A DNA stretch of 32,673 nt from Lysobacterales bacterium (GTDB lineage Bacteria; Pseudomonadota; Gammaproteobacteria; Xanthomonadales; Rhodanobacteraceae). The stretch is from contig QUBV01000036.1 in NCBI GenBank assembly GCA_014338185.1, positions 1-32,673 of the forward strand, written 5' to 3'. The translations under genes were made by a program, and so were the position numbers. Below the pieces are notes generated by a model. The model was not told the DNA's origin. It made no database searches and saw nothing but the letters and a program-made list of their open reading frames with translations. Positions 1-7,431 of this stretch are shown here, one piece after another; the first letter of the stretch is position 1, and the number at the start of each line of letters is the position of its first letter.

Positions 1-1019
1 GCCGCCGTGGACGCACCCGCGCGTGCCTGGGCCAGGGCCTCGTCGAGCGTGCGGTAGAGGAAATCGTGCACGAGCCGGCCCTCGCGGAAACGCACCTCGT
101 GCTTGGCCGGATGCACGTTGACATCGACCAGCGCGGGATCCAGCTCGAGGAACAGCACGAACGCGGCGTGGCGCCCGTGGAACAGCACGTCGGCATAGGC
201 CTGGCGCACCGCGTGCGCCACCAGCCGGTCGCGCACGAGGCGACCGTTGACGTGGAAGTACTGCTGGTCGGCCTGCGCGCGCGAGGCGGTGGGCAGGCCG
301 ACCCAGCCATGCAGGTGCAGCCCGGCCGCAGCATGCTCCACGCGCAGGCTGTTGCCGACGAATTCCTCGCCCAGCACGTCGGCCAGGCGTCGCTCCAAAC
401 CCGATGCATCGCGCACCGGCTTGAACCAGCGCAGCACCTTGCCATTGTGGCCGAGCCGGAACTCGACCGCGGGCCGTGCCAGGGCCATCGACCTGACCCA
501 GTCCTCGACATGGCCCAGTTCGGTGCGCTCGGCGCGCAGGAACTTGCGCCGCGCGGGCAGGTTGTAGAACAGGTCGCGCACTTCCACCGCGGTGCCGGGC
601 GCATGCTGTGCCGGCACCGGCGCGCGCAGCTTGCCGCCGTCGACCTCGATGCGCCAGGCGGCATCGGCGTCGCGCCGGCGCGAGATCAGCACGAAGCGCG
701 ACACCGAGGCGATCGAAGGCAGCGCCTCGCCGCGGAAGCCGAGCGTGGCCACGCGCTCCAGGTCATCGAAGCTGCCGATCTTGCTGGTCGCGTGCGCACT
801 GACCGCGAGCGCGAGGTCCTCGGCCTCGATGCCGTCGCCATCGTCGCGCACGCGGATGAGGCGTGCGCCGCCTTGCTCCAGATCGATGTCGATGCGCCGC
901 GCGCCCGCATCGAGGCTGTTCTCGACCAGTTCCTTGACCACCGAAGCCGGGCGCTCGATCACCTCGCCCGCGGCGATCTGGTTGACGAGTTCGGGGGGCA
1001 GCGGATGGATGCGGGACAT
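1..1019 (-). CDS. mutL: DNA mismatch repair protein MutL (3' end outside window)
   Basis: MutL couples MutS mismatch recognition to downstream strand removal; it is a dimeric GHKL-family ATPase. The first 339 codons are visible. They carry the GHKL motifs in order: the IAAGEV...[12 protein letters not shown] segment at about residues 15-39 (E30 and N34 are the expected general base and Mg ligand), DDGDGI near residue 60, and [10 protein letters not shown] near residue 95. The transducer domain follows, with [12 protein letters not shown] near residue 310. The window cuts the gene near the start of the variable linker, so the C-terminal dimerisation domain is not seen. The start gives the canonical [15 protein letters not shown]-terminus; no clear ribosome binding site precedes it. 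It follows the amidase gene by 43 nt on the same strand, an order common in gammaproteobacteria. Confidence 0.96.
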   Translation of the reverse strand, partial: MSRIHPLPPELVNQIAAGEVIERPASVVKELVENSLDAGARRIDIDLEQGGARLIRVRDDGDGIEAEDLALAVSAHATSKIGSFDDLERVATLGFRGEALPSIASVSRFVLISRRRDADAAWRIEVDGGKLRAPVPAQHAPGTAVEVRDLFYNLPARRKFLRAERTELGHVEDWVRSMALARPAVEFRLGHNGKVLRWFKPVRDASGLERRLADVLGEEFVGNSLRVEHAAAGLHLHGWVGLPTASRAQADQQYFHVNGRLVRDRLVAHAVRQAYADVLFHGRHAAFVLFLELDPALVDVNVHPAKHEVRFREGRLVHDFLYRTLDEALAQARAGASTA

Positions 1020-1062
1020 GTGCGGCGCCACGGCGGAGCCGCATCATAGCCGATGGTCCGCG

Positions 1063-2433
1063 TCAGCCCGACGGGATCTCCAGCACCGCGCCCACGCGCA
1101 CGCGATCGCTGGCAAGGTCGTTGGCCGCGCGCAGCTGCGCCAGCGTGACGCCGTGCGCGTGCGCGATCGCACTGAGCGTCTCGCCCCTGCGCACCACGTA
1201 GCGCGCCGGCTTGCGCGGCGCGGGCGTGGCCGTGGTCGCGGCGACGGCCGGCTTGTCCTTGCCGCGTGCCGCCTGTTGCGCGAACCAGGTGCCCGGTGGC
1301 GGCGCGGCACGGAACCACGCGCGCACGCCGTCGAGGATCGCATCGGCGAGCTTGTCGCGATGGCGCGGATCGGTGAGGCGCGCCTCTTCGGTCGGATTGG
1401 TGATGAACGCGGTTTCCACCAGGATCGATGGCACGTCGGGTGAACGCAGCACCACGAAGTTGGCGCGCTCGACGTAGTTGCGATGGGTGGGACCGAGCTT
1501 GCGCAGCGACTGCAACACCTTGCCCGCGACCTCGTTGCTCGCGCCCATGGTCGCACCCTGTGACAGGTCGAGCAGCACCTTGGCCAGCGTGTCGTCCTTG
1601 TCGTCGAGCGAGATGCCGCCGACCAGGTCGGCGCGGTTCTCGCGATCGGCCAGCCAGCGCGCGGCCTCGCTGCTCGCGCCACGCGGTGACAGCACCCACA
1701 CCGACGACCCGCGCGCGTCGGAATTGGTGAACGCATCGGCGTGGATCGAGATGAACAGGTCGGCCTTGGCCTCGCGCGCCTTGAGATAGCGCTCCTGCAA
1801 CGGGATGAAGTAGTCACCGTCGCGCGTGAGTTCCGCGCTCATGCCCGGTGTCGCGTCGATCACCTGCTTGAGCTGGCGCGCGACCGCGAGCGTGATGGTC
1901 TTCTCGTGCGTGCCGCTGGCGCCGGTCGCACCCGGGTCGTCACCGCCGTGGCCGGCGTCGATCGCCACGATCACCTTGCGCGCCTGGCTGCTGGCAACGT
2001 CGGCCACGCTCTTGACCGGCGCCGGCTTGGCGGTGCTGGCCGGATACAGGTCGACCACGAGGCGGTAGCCGAACTTGTCGGCTGGCGGCAGCAGGAAGGT
2101 CTTGGGCCGCACGCCATCGGCGAGGTCGAACACGATGCGCGTGTCGTTCTTGCCCTGCCGCCCCGCGCGCAGGCCCTTGAGCACGCCGACGCTCGCCGGT
2201 GTGGTGAAACCTTCGGCAAGACGGCTGTCACGCAGGTCGAGCACGAGCCGCTCGGGCGCACTCAGGCGCAGCAGCTTGTAGTCGACCCGCGCCGATACAT
2301 CGAACACCACGCGCGTCGATTCCGGACCCGCCCACACGCGCGAGGACTGCACGTCGGCGGCCTGCAGGGATCCGCCTGCGACCAGCGCAGCCAGACCGAT
2401 CCCCAACCAGCGATGGCGTGCGATTGCCCACAT
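1063..2433 (-). CDS. amiC: N-acetylmuramoyl-L-alanine amidase with AMIN and LysM domains
   Basis: Periplasmic zinc amidase that cleaves the amide bond between N-acetylmuramic acid and the stem peptide, used in septal peptidoglycan splitting. The 456-aa product has a signal peptide (residues 1-25, ending SLQA) and an AMIN targeting domain (about 28-130). The Amidase_3 domain (about 153-375) contains H162 in DAGHGG, E177 in THEKT and H231 in SIHAD as expected zinc ligands, and E340 in LVETAF as the expected catalytic glutamate. A proline/alanine linker leads to a C-terminal LysM (about 410-456: YVVRRGETLSAIA, then VLEIP). E. coli AmiC lacks LysM; E. coli AmiB-type or Pseudomonas/Xanthomonas AmiB-like enzymes are the closer architecture, so the symbol is approximate. 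It lies between tsaE and mutL, 154 nt after tsaE. Confidence 0.93.
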   Translation of the reverse strand: MWAIARHRWLGIGLAALVAGGSLQAADVQSSRVWAGPESTRVVFDVSARVDYKLLRLSAPERLVLDLRDSRLAEGFTTPASVGVLKGLRAGRQGKNDTRIVFDLADGVRPKTFLLPPADKFGYRLVVDLYPASTAKPAPVKSVADVASSQARKVIVAIDAGHGGDDPGATGASGTHEKTITLAVARQLKQVIDATPGMSAELTRDGDYFIPLQERYLKAREAKADLFISIHADAFTNSDARGSSVWVLSPRGASSEAARWLADRENRADLVGGISLDDKDDTLAKVLLDLSQGATMGASNEVAGKVLQSLRKLGPTHRNYVERANFVVLRSPDVPSILVETAFITNPTEEARLTDPRHRDKLADAILDGVRAWFRAAPPPGTWFAQQAARGKDKPAVAATTATPAPRKPARYVVRRGETLSAIAHAHGVTLAQLRAANDLASDRVRVGAVLEIPSG

Positions 2434-2587
2434 GGCGCGTATTCAAACCGAACCCTGGCGCAAATTGCAAGTGTTTTTCCTTGCAAATCCGCAAGCTGCG
2501 ATACGTTCATGAATCTTGGTTGAGGATCGGGAGCCGCGCAGGCGGCCACACCGGCGCGGCCGGCGGCACCGTGGCGGCACGGCCACC

Positions 2588-3061
2588 TCAGGCGCGCCGC
2601 AGCAGGTTCGCGCGTTCGAGCAGCGCGATCCCGCGCGCGTTGGCCTCGATCGCCAGGTCACGCGTGGCGCCGGCATGCCCGAGTCGCAACACGAGGTCGG
2701 GCGCAGGCAGCAGCATGCCGCCGCGTTCGGGCCACTCCACCAGCAGCAAAGCGGCGGGATCGGCCAGGTCGGGCAGGCCGAGCCACTCCAGTTCCTGCGG
2801 ATCGGCGATGCGGTACAGGTCCAGGTGGTGGAGGTCGCGTGCGCCCACGCGATAGGACTCGATGAGGCTGTAGGTCGGGCTCTTGACGCGCTCGCCCACG
2901 CCCAGCGCCTGCAGCAACGCGCGCGCGAAGGTGGTCTTGCCCGCGCCGAGCTCACCGCGCAGGTGCAGCACCGCGCCGCCGTCGAGCGCCGGCGCGAGAC
3001 GCCGCGCCAACGCGACCAGCGCCGCCTCGTCCAGCGCCCGCAGTTCGAGCACGGGGTTCAT
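2588..3061 (-). CDS. tsaE: tRNA threonylcarbamoyladenosine biosynthesis ATPase TsaE
   Basis: TsaE is the small ATPase that works with TsaB and TsaD to make N6-threonylcarbamoyladenosine (t6A37) on ANN-decoding tRNAs. The 157-aa product has Walker A GELGAGKT at residues 36-43, SPTYSL at 61-66, the HLDLYR motif at 79-84 and VEWPER at 108-113, all family hallmarks, and the usual length of about 150 aa. The start is set by an ATGA overlap with the stop of the upstream NAD(P)H-hydrate repair gene (positions 3058-3061), which implies translational coupling. The same pairing is seen in E. coli (nnr-tsaE, then amiB-mutL), so the region is an ancestral operon. Confidence 0.96.
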   Translation of the reverse strand: MNPVLELRALDEAALVALARRLAPALDGGAVLHLRGELGAGKTTFARALLQALGVGERVKSPTYSLIESYRVGARDLHHLDLYRIADPQELEWLGLPDLADPAALLLVEWPERGGMLLPAPDLVLRLGHAGATRDLAIEANARGIALLERANLLRRA

Positions 3062-4548
3062 CGCTCCAGTCCGTTGAGCACGCGGCGCAGCAGCGGCCAC
3101 AGGTCGCGCGCGATGAGCCCGCGCATGCCCTCGCGCGCAGCGAGGTCGCCTGCGCGCGCGTGTGCGGCCACGCCCACGCACGCCGCGTCCCACGCCGGCA
3201 TGCGCTGCGCCAGCAGTGCCGCGATCACGCCCGTGAGCACGTCGCCGGTACCGCCGCTGGCCAGGCCCGGGTTGCCCCAGGGACACACCGCGACGCGTCC
3301 GTCGGGCGCCGCGACGAGGCTGCCGCTGCCCTTGAGCACGGCCACGCATGCGTGGCGCCGCGCGAGTTCGCGCACCGCCGCGTAGCGATCCTCCTGCACC
3401 TGCGCCACACTGCAGCCGAGCAGGCGCGCGGCCTCGCCCGGATGCGGCGTGATCACGCTCGCCGCGCCCAGCGCGCGCGGCGCCTGCGCGAGCAGGTTGA
3501 GCGCGTCGGCATCGACCACCTGTGGCATGTCCGAGGCGAGCGAGCGCGCCAGCAGGTGGCGCGACCACTCGCCGGTGCCCAGGCCCGGCCCGAGTGCGAG
3601 CACGTCCGCACGCGCGAGCAGCGCATCGAGTTCGGCATCGGTCTCCACACCGCGCGCCATCGCTTCGGGCAGCGCCGCATTGAGCGCGCCCACCTGTGCG
3701 GCACGCGTGGCCACGCTGACCAGGCCCGCGCCCGTGCGCAGCGCCGCACCCGCGGCCAGCTGCACCGCGCCGCCATAGCCATGGTCGCCGCCGATCACGA
3801 GCACATGGCCATGGCTGCCCTTGCTGGAATCGGCGCGCCGTGGCGGCAAGCGCGCGAACAGCGTGGCATCGAGCAACTGCGCCTCGGGTTCGAACGCGGC
3901 ATGCAACGAGGCCGGCAGATCGAGCAGCGCAAGCTCGCGCCTGCCGCAATGGTCGGCGGCGGCCGCGGTGAACAGGCCGCGTTTCCACGCCACCATGCAC
4001 AGCGTCACGTCCGCGCGCACCGCAATGCCGCGGGGCACGCCGCGGTCGGCATCGAGTCCGGAGGGAACATCCAGTGCGAGCACGCCCACCGCGGCCTCGG
4101 CAAGCTGCGCGATGAGTTCGCGCGCCACGCCATCGACCGCACGCGACAGGCCGCTGCCGAACAGGCCATCGACCACCACGTCGGCCGGCGGCAGCGCCAG
4201 CCCCGCGTGGGCGGGCTGCAGCACGCCGCCCGCGGCGATGAAGTCGGCGCGCGCACGCGCGGCATCGCCGCTGCCCTGCCCGCCCAGCACCAGCGCATCC
4301 ACCGCGAGCCCGGCCTCGAGCGCGAGCACGCCCAGCAGCAGCGCGTCACCGCCGTTGTTACCGTGTCCGACCAGCAGCAACACGCGGCGCGCCTGCGGCC
4401 AATGCGTGCGCAGGCATGCGAACGCGGCGGCGGCCGCGCGCTGCATGAGCACGTAGCCGTCGATGCCCAGCGACTCGATCGCAGCGCGATCGATGCGGCG
4501 CACCTGCTCGGCGCTGTAGAGCGCGCATTCGCGCGGATCGGGCTTCAT
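3058..4548 (-). CDS. nnr: Bifunctional NAD(P)H-hydrate epimerase / ADP-dependent NAD(P)H-hydrate dehydratase
   Basis: Repairs damaged nicotinamide cofactors: the N-terminal epimerase interconverts R and S hydrates of NAD(P)H, and the C-terminal dehydratase removes water at the expense of ADP. The 496-aa product has a YjeF_N domain (about 1-215) with GHGNNGGDALLLG at 61-73, and a ribokinase-fold domain (about 225-490) with IGGDHGYGGA and the conserved NPGLASGGTGDVLTG segment near residue 430. The length matches the E. coli fused enzyme of about 500 aa. It overlaps tsaE by 4 nt. Upstream lies the cytochrome b561 gene, 76 nt away on the same strand. Confidence 0.95.
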   Translation of the reverse strand: MKPDPRECALYSAEQVRRIDRAAIESLGIDGYVLMQRAAAAAFACLRTHWPQARRVLLLVGHGNNGGDALLLGVLALEAGLAVDALVLGGQGSGDAARARADFIAAGGVLQPAHAGLALPPADVVVDGLFGSGLSRAVDGVARELIAQLAEAAVGVLALDVPSGLDADRGVPRGIAVRADVTLCMVAWKRGLFTAAAADHCGRRELALLDLPASLHAAFEPEAQLLDATLFARLPPRRADSSKGSHGHVLVIGGDHGYGGAVQLAAGAALRTGAGLVSVATRAAQVGALNAALPEAMARGVETDAELDALLARADVLALGPGLGTGEWSRHLLARSLASDMPQVVDADALNLLAQAPRALGAASVITPHPGEAARLLGCSVAQVQEDRYAAVRELARRHACVAVLKGSGSLVAAPDGRVAVCPWGNPGLASGGTGDVLTGVIAALLAQRMPAWDAACVGVAAHARAGDLAAREGMRGLIARDLWPLLRRVLNGLER

Positions 4549-4624
4549 CGGCGCATTCTATCGACGTGGCCGCCCACGCTGGACCGCCACCCGCGCCGGC
4601 ATGCCCACCTCGCCGGGCAGCACT

Positions 4625-5164
4625 TCACAGCATGCGCTTGAGCGTGTCGTCACGGCGGATACGGTGGTGCCAGAGCGCGGCGAGGATGTGCAGACCGATC
4701 ACCCAGTAGAACGCGGTGCCGATCGCGCCATGCAGGTCCTCCAGCGAATGCGCAAGCGCCTTGTCGGCCGGCAGCAGCGCCGGCAGGGCGATGCTCGTGA
4801 ACGGCACCAGCACCTGCTTGTCGTCACTCCATGCGGTCATGATGCCGAGCACGGGCATGACGATGAAGAACGCATACAGCAGCACGTGCACGGTCTTGGC
4901 CACGGTCGCGCTGAACCAGCCCAGCGGCGGCGTGATCGGCGGCGCACCATTGCGCTTGCGACTGGCCAGGCGCCACCAGGCCAGCACGAAGAGCGCAATG
5001 CCGCCCCAGAAATGCCCCTGCATCATCGCCGCGCGACCCGCGCTGCCGCGTGGGAACAGGCCGCGTTGCTCGATGAGCACGTAGGTGACGAGCAGCAGCA
5101 GCGCCATCAACCAATGCAGGCGGCGCAGGGCGGGGGCATAACGCGGGCGGACCATCGCATTCAT
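4625..5164 (-). CDS. Cytochrome b561 (di-heme transmembrane quinol oxidoreductase)
   Basis: Four-helix cytochrome b561 of the bacterial CybB type, which moves electrons between membrane quinol and periplasmic acceptors such as superoxide. The 179-aa product has hydrophobic helices near residues 18-32, 50-66, 92-112 and 148-166. The four histidines expected to hold two hemes are present: H17, H51, H145 and H159, with the same spacing as in E. coli CybB. The start at 5164 is preceded by GGAG seven bases upstream; a second in-frame ATG lies three codons further in. It stands alone between panD and the NAD(P)H-hydrate repair gene, so partners cannot be inferred from context. Confidence 0.9.
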   Translation of the reverse strand: MNAMVRPRYAPALRRLHWLMALLLLVTYVLIEQRGLFPRGSAGRAAMMQGHFWGGIALFVLAWWRLASRKRNGAPPITPPLGWFSATVAKTVHVLLYAFFIVMPVLGIMTAWSDDKQVLVPFTSIALPALLPADKALAHSLEDLHGAIGTAFYWVIGLHILAALWHHRIRRDDTLKRML

Positions 5165-5285
5165 CGCAGGACTCCGGTCAGGACGGACGTGCCAGCTGTA
5201 CACGATGGACGCCCCCACGTGCAAATCAACGCGCGCAATGTCGCACCCGCACGCCGCCACCACGTGTCGGCGCCGCCGGCGAGGC

Positions 5286-5666
5286 TCAGGCGGCCTGCTT
5301 GGGAATCGAATGTCGGGTGTGGGTGATCTTGTTGTGGCGATCCACGTACACGAGCGTGGGTTGGTGCTGCGCGGCCTCGGCCTCGGCATACACGCCATAG
5401 GCGCAGATGATGATGATGTCGCCCGGTTGCGCCCGATGCGCGGCGGCGCCGTTGATCGAGATCGTGCCCGATCCTTCGTCGGCGCGGATCGCGTAGGTCG
5501 AGAACCGCTCGCCGTTGTTGACGTTGTAGATGTGGATCTGTTCGTACTCGCGGATGCCCGCGCAATCGAGCAGGTCGCCATCGATTGCGCACGAACCCTC
5601 GTAGTGGAGTTCGGCCTGGGTGACGTTGGCGCGATGGATCTTGGCCTTGAGCATGTTGAGGTGCAT
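5286..5666 (-). CDS. panD: Aspartate 1-decarboxylase PanD (pyruvoyl enzyme precursor)
   Basis: Makes beta-alanine from L-aspartate for pantothenate. The 126-aa zymogen self-cleaves between Gly24 and Ser25 (sequence YEGSCAID) to give the pyruvoyl group, exactly as in E. coli PanD (126 aa). The MLKAKIHRA opening, K9, the [14 protein letters not shown] segment around residues 47-60 and the GDIIII stretch are family signatures. The start at 5666 is backed by GGAG about six bases upstream; starts further up only add unconserved residues. PanD is not in one block with panB-panC: the 133-aa membrane protein and a candidate small RNA lie between them, and panD seems to have its own promoter. Confidence 0.97.
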   Translation of the reverse strand: MHLNMLKAKIHRANVTQAELHYEGSCAIDGDLLDCAGIREYEQIHIYNVNNGERFSTYAIRADEGSGTISINGAAAHRAQPGDIIIICAYGVYAEAEAAQHQPTLVYVDRHNKITHTRHSIPKQAA

Positions 5667-5683
5667 GGACACTCCGGGCTGCC

Positions 5684-5701
5684 TGTTGCGTTCACGCAAC
5701 A
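5684..5701 (-). promoter_or_regulatory. Hairpin in the panD 5' leader
   Basis: A 7-bp perfect inverted repeat, TGTTGCG and CGCAACA, separated by TTCA. It lies 18 nt above the panD start codon, between the predicted panD transcription start (about 5708) and the ribosome binding site. It could be an mRNA-stabilising stem or a DNA operator. Function is unknown. Confidence 0.4.
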
Positions 5702-5714
5702 ACACGGGAGCGGC

Positions 5715-5743
5715 AGTATAGCAACGGCTCTTTGCGCAATGCA
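5715..5743 (-). promoter_or_regulatory. Probable panD promoter
   Basis: On the minus strand TGCATT (5743-5738) is followed after 17 nt by TATACT (5720-5715), a good -10. The start of transcription would be near 5708, giving a leader of about 42 nt for panD. The -35 match is weak. It sits downstream of the strong intrinsic terminator at 5783-5816, so panD needs its own promoter unless that terminator is read through. Confidence 0.45.
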
Positions 5744-5782
5744 CCATTCGCCGCGGACACCCGCAAGTCGTTGCGAGGGCAT

Positions 5783-5816
5783 AAAAAAAACCCCCGCGCG
5801 AAGATCGCTGCGAGGG
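5783..5816 (-). terminator. Strong intrinsic terminator of the candidate small RNA
   Basis: Read on the minus strand: a 7-bp stem (CCCUCGC with GCGGGGG, one G-U), one bulged A, a further 4-bp stem (GCGA with UCGC) closing a UCU loop, then eight uninterrupted U. This is a textbook Rho-independent terminator. No gene on this strand ends nearby except the 133-aa membrane protein, which has its own terminator at 5922-5947. The transcript ended here is therefore most likely the short RNA starting near 5897. Confidence 0.85.
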
Positions 5817-5897
5817 TCTCAATTTTTGGAGTGACGATTACCTGCGATGCGCCCTGCTGTCGCGAACCCCCGCAATGGAGCCGGGAATCCAAGCGAC
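5783..5897 (-). ncRNA. Candidate 115-nt small RNA between panD and a membrane-protein gene
   Basis: A self-contained transcription unit on the minus strand. An extended -10 (TGGTATTCT, 5912-5904) predicts +1 at about 5897. There a long hairpin begins at once: GUCGC (5897-5893) pairs with GCGAC (5863-5859), two bulged U follow, then GGAUUCCCG (5890-5882) pairs with CGGGGGUUC (5872-5864) around a nine-base loop GCUCCAUUG. A mostly single-stranded linker containing CACUCCAAAAA follows, and then the terminator at 5783-5816. The RNA has no AUG, so it is not a leader-peptide gene. Both unpaired parts show CUCC, complementary to Shine-Dalgarno GGAG. It is preceded by a separate terminator and followed by the panD promoter. 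An alternative reading is an attenuated 5' leader of panD. I do not recognise the RNA family. Confidence 0.6.
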
Positions 5898-5903
5898 GTG
5901 GGG

Positions 5904-5912
5904 AGAATACCA
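5904..5912 (-). promoter_or_regulatory. Extended -10 promoter of the candidate small RNA
   Basis: TGGTATTCT on the minus strand matches the extended -10 form TGnTATAAT at seven of eight defined positions. There is no good -35 box 17 nt above, as expected for an extended -10 promoter. It lies ten bases past the U-tract of the previous terminator and places +1 at the base of the 5' hairpin. Confidence 0.5.
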
Positions 5913-5921
5913 CAACTCGGG

Positions 5922-5947
5922 AAAAAAAAGCTACACCCGCGTGCAGC
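5922..5947 (-). terminator. Intrinsic terminator after the 133-aa membrane-protein gene
   Basis: On the minus strand GCUGCAC (5947-5941) and GUGUAGC (5936-5930) form a 7-bp stem with a GCGG loop, followed by eight U. It begins 58 nt after the stop codon of the membrane-protein gene and isolates that gene from the downstream small-RNA unit. Confidence 0.8.
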
Positions 5948-6005
5948 CGCGCCACAGCCCTGCGCCACGCCGCCAACATGCGTGCCAGGACCCGCTGCGC
6001 ACGGC

Positions 6006-6407
6006 TCAGAACCAACCCCGGATCCGCCCCGCCAGCCACGGCGCGGCCGCGGTGACGAGCACCACCAGCGGCCACAGATTGCCATCGCGGAAGGTGTAGG
6101 CCGCAAGGATCTCGCCCAGCGGCTTGCCGCGCAGCAGGCCGAAGCCGAACTCGAACACGAGCGTCGCCAGCAGCCAGCCGATGCCCACCCCGGCCAGCTC
6201 GCGCGGGTCGCGGCTGCCCAGCCACGGCACGGCGGCCACGGCCACCCCGAGGATGAGCGCAGCCAGCAACAGACCGCTGAGTGCGAGTCCCGCGTTCAGA
6301 CCGAGCCACGGCACCAGCAAGCGCTCGCGCAAGCCGCCGTTGGCGATCGCCAGCAGCAGGATCACGCCCCAGACCAGCAAGGCCTTGCCGAACATCGTCG
6401 CGCCCAT
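6006..6407 (-). CDS. Small unknown membrane protein (four predicted helices)
   Basis: A 133-aa hydrophobic protein I do not recognise. It starts MGATMFGKALLVWGVILLLA and has about four transmembrane segments (roughly residues 8-20, 29-54, 63-83, 102-126). A conserved-looking ANGGLRERLLVPWLG stretch lies near residues 20-35, and RGKPLGEILAAYTFRDGNLWPLVV lies between helices 3 and 4. The start is uncertain: longer frames add a polar, arginine-rich tail unlike a membrane-protein N-terminus, and a second ATG lies four codons in. No catalytic motif is seen. It lies between panC and panD on the same strand, 181 nt after panC, and has its own intrinsic terminator at 5922-5947, so it is at most loosely tied to pantothenate synthesis. 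Confidence 0.7.
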   Translation of the reverse strand: MGATMFGKALLVWGVILLLAIANGGLRERLLVPWLGLNAGLALSGLLLAALILGVAVAAVPWLGSRDPRELAGVGIGWLLATLVFEFGFGLLRGKPLGEILAAYTFRDGNLWPLVVLVTAAAPWLAGRIRGWF

Positions 6408-6524
6408 CCCGTTCCCACCCGTCACTTGGCTGACATCGGCCCGGGCCGGACCGATGCCGGACTCGCGCCCAGCCATGCGAACGCATGCGCGGAACTGGAA
6501 TGGCCCCATGCCCCGCATCACGTC

Positions 6525-6544
6525 CGCGGCAGCGCGCTGCCGCG
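6525..6544. repeat. Perfect 20-nt palindrome downstream of panC
   Basis: CGCGGCAGCGCGCTGCCGCG reads the same on both strands. It begins 45 nt past the panC stop codon and could fold into a stable 3' stem on the panBC message. There is no T-tract, so it is not called a terminator. Confidence 0.4.
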
Positions 6545-6588
6545 CCGCCCGCACGCATGCGCCGCCGGCGCAGCCGCCCGTGGCGCGA

Positions 6589-7431
6589 TCAGATCAGCAC
6601 ATTGTCGATGAGACGCGTGCTGCCTGCACGTGCCGCGATCAGCGCCACCAGCGCGCTGCGCTGTCCCGCCGCGGGCTCGCCCAGGTCGTCGGCGCGGCGC
6701 AGCAGCGCGTAGTCGGGCACCAGGCCCGCGGCAACCAGGCTCGCTTGCGCAGCGGTCTCCAGCGCCTCATGCGCCTCACCCGCGCGCACGCCCGCGGCCA
6801 TCGCCTGCAGCGCCGCGTGGATCGCACCGGCCCGCGCGCGCGTGGCGACATCCAGGTACTGGTTGCGCGAACTCATGGCCAGGCCATTGGCTTCGCGCAC
6901 GATCGGCGCAGCGATGACCTCGATCGGGAAGCGCAGCTCGCGCACGAGCCGGCGGATCACCAGCAACTGCTGGTAGTCCTTCTGGCCGAACACGGCAAGG
7001 TCGGGTTGCACGAGGTTGAACAGCTTGCTCACCACCGTGGCCACGCCATCGAAGTGCCCCGGGCGCACCGCGCCTTCGAGCACTCCGCCCAGCGCCGGCA
7101 CGCTCACGCGCACGCCATGCTCGATGCCATCCGGATACAGCTCGGCGACCTGCGGTGCGAACAGCACATCGCAACCGTGCTGCCGCAAGCCGTTGGCATC
7201 GGCCTCGGGCGTGCGCGGATAACGCGCGTAGTCCTCATGCGGGCCGAACTGGGTTGGATTGACGAACACGCTCGCGACCACGTGCGCGGCATGCGCGCGC
7301 GCCACCTGCAGCAGCGAGTAATGGCCCTCGTGCAGGTTGCCCATGGTCGGCACGAAACCAACGCGTCGGCCATCCGCCCGCAACGCCGCGACACAGGCGC
7401 GCAGTTCCGCCGCGGTACGCGCGATCTGCAT
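6589..7431 (-). CDS. panC: Pantothenate synthetase PanC
   Basis: Condenses D-pantoate with beta-alanine using ATP, through a pantoyl-adenylate. The 280-aa product has the nucleotidyltransferase HIGH-type motif in PTMGNLHEGH (28-37), the FVNPTQFGPHEDYARYPR region (56-73), GQKDYQQ (149-155) and the KMSKS-equivalent AMSSRN (185-190). Its length is normal for the family (about 280). The start overlaps the panB stop by one base (TGATG at 7429-7433), so the two are translationally coupled. Beta-alanine comes from PanD, encoded 0.9 kb downstream on the same strand. Confidence 0.97.
   Translation of the reverse strand: MQIARTAAELRACVAALRADGRRVGFVPTMGNLHEGHYSLLQVARAHAAHVVASVFVNPTQFGPHEDYARYPRTPEADANGLRQHGCDVLFAPQVAELYPDGIEHGVRVSVPALGGVLEGAVRPGHFDGVATVVSKLFNLVQPDLAVFGQKDYQQLLVIRRLVRELRFPIEVIAAPIVREANGLAMSSRNQYLDVATRARAGAIHAALQAMAAGVRAGEAHEALETAAQASLVAAGLVPDYALLRRADDLGEPAAGQRSALVALIAARAGSTRLIDNVLI

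Noticed and set aside
66-1049. Plus-strand open frame at the left edge
   Set aside because: It is the shadow of mutL, whose minus-strand frame has all GHKL motifs.
3062-4000. N-terminal extension of tsaE
   Set aside because: It runs through the NAD(P)H-hydrate repair gene in another frame and has no similarity; the ATGA junction fixes the tsaE start.
5783-5897. Amino-acid leader peptide in the candidate RNA
   Set aside because: The RNA has no AUG and no run of regulatory codons, so classical peptide attenuation is unlikely.
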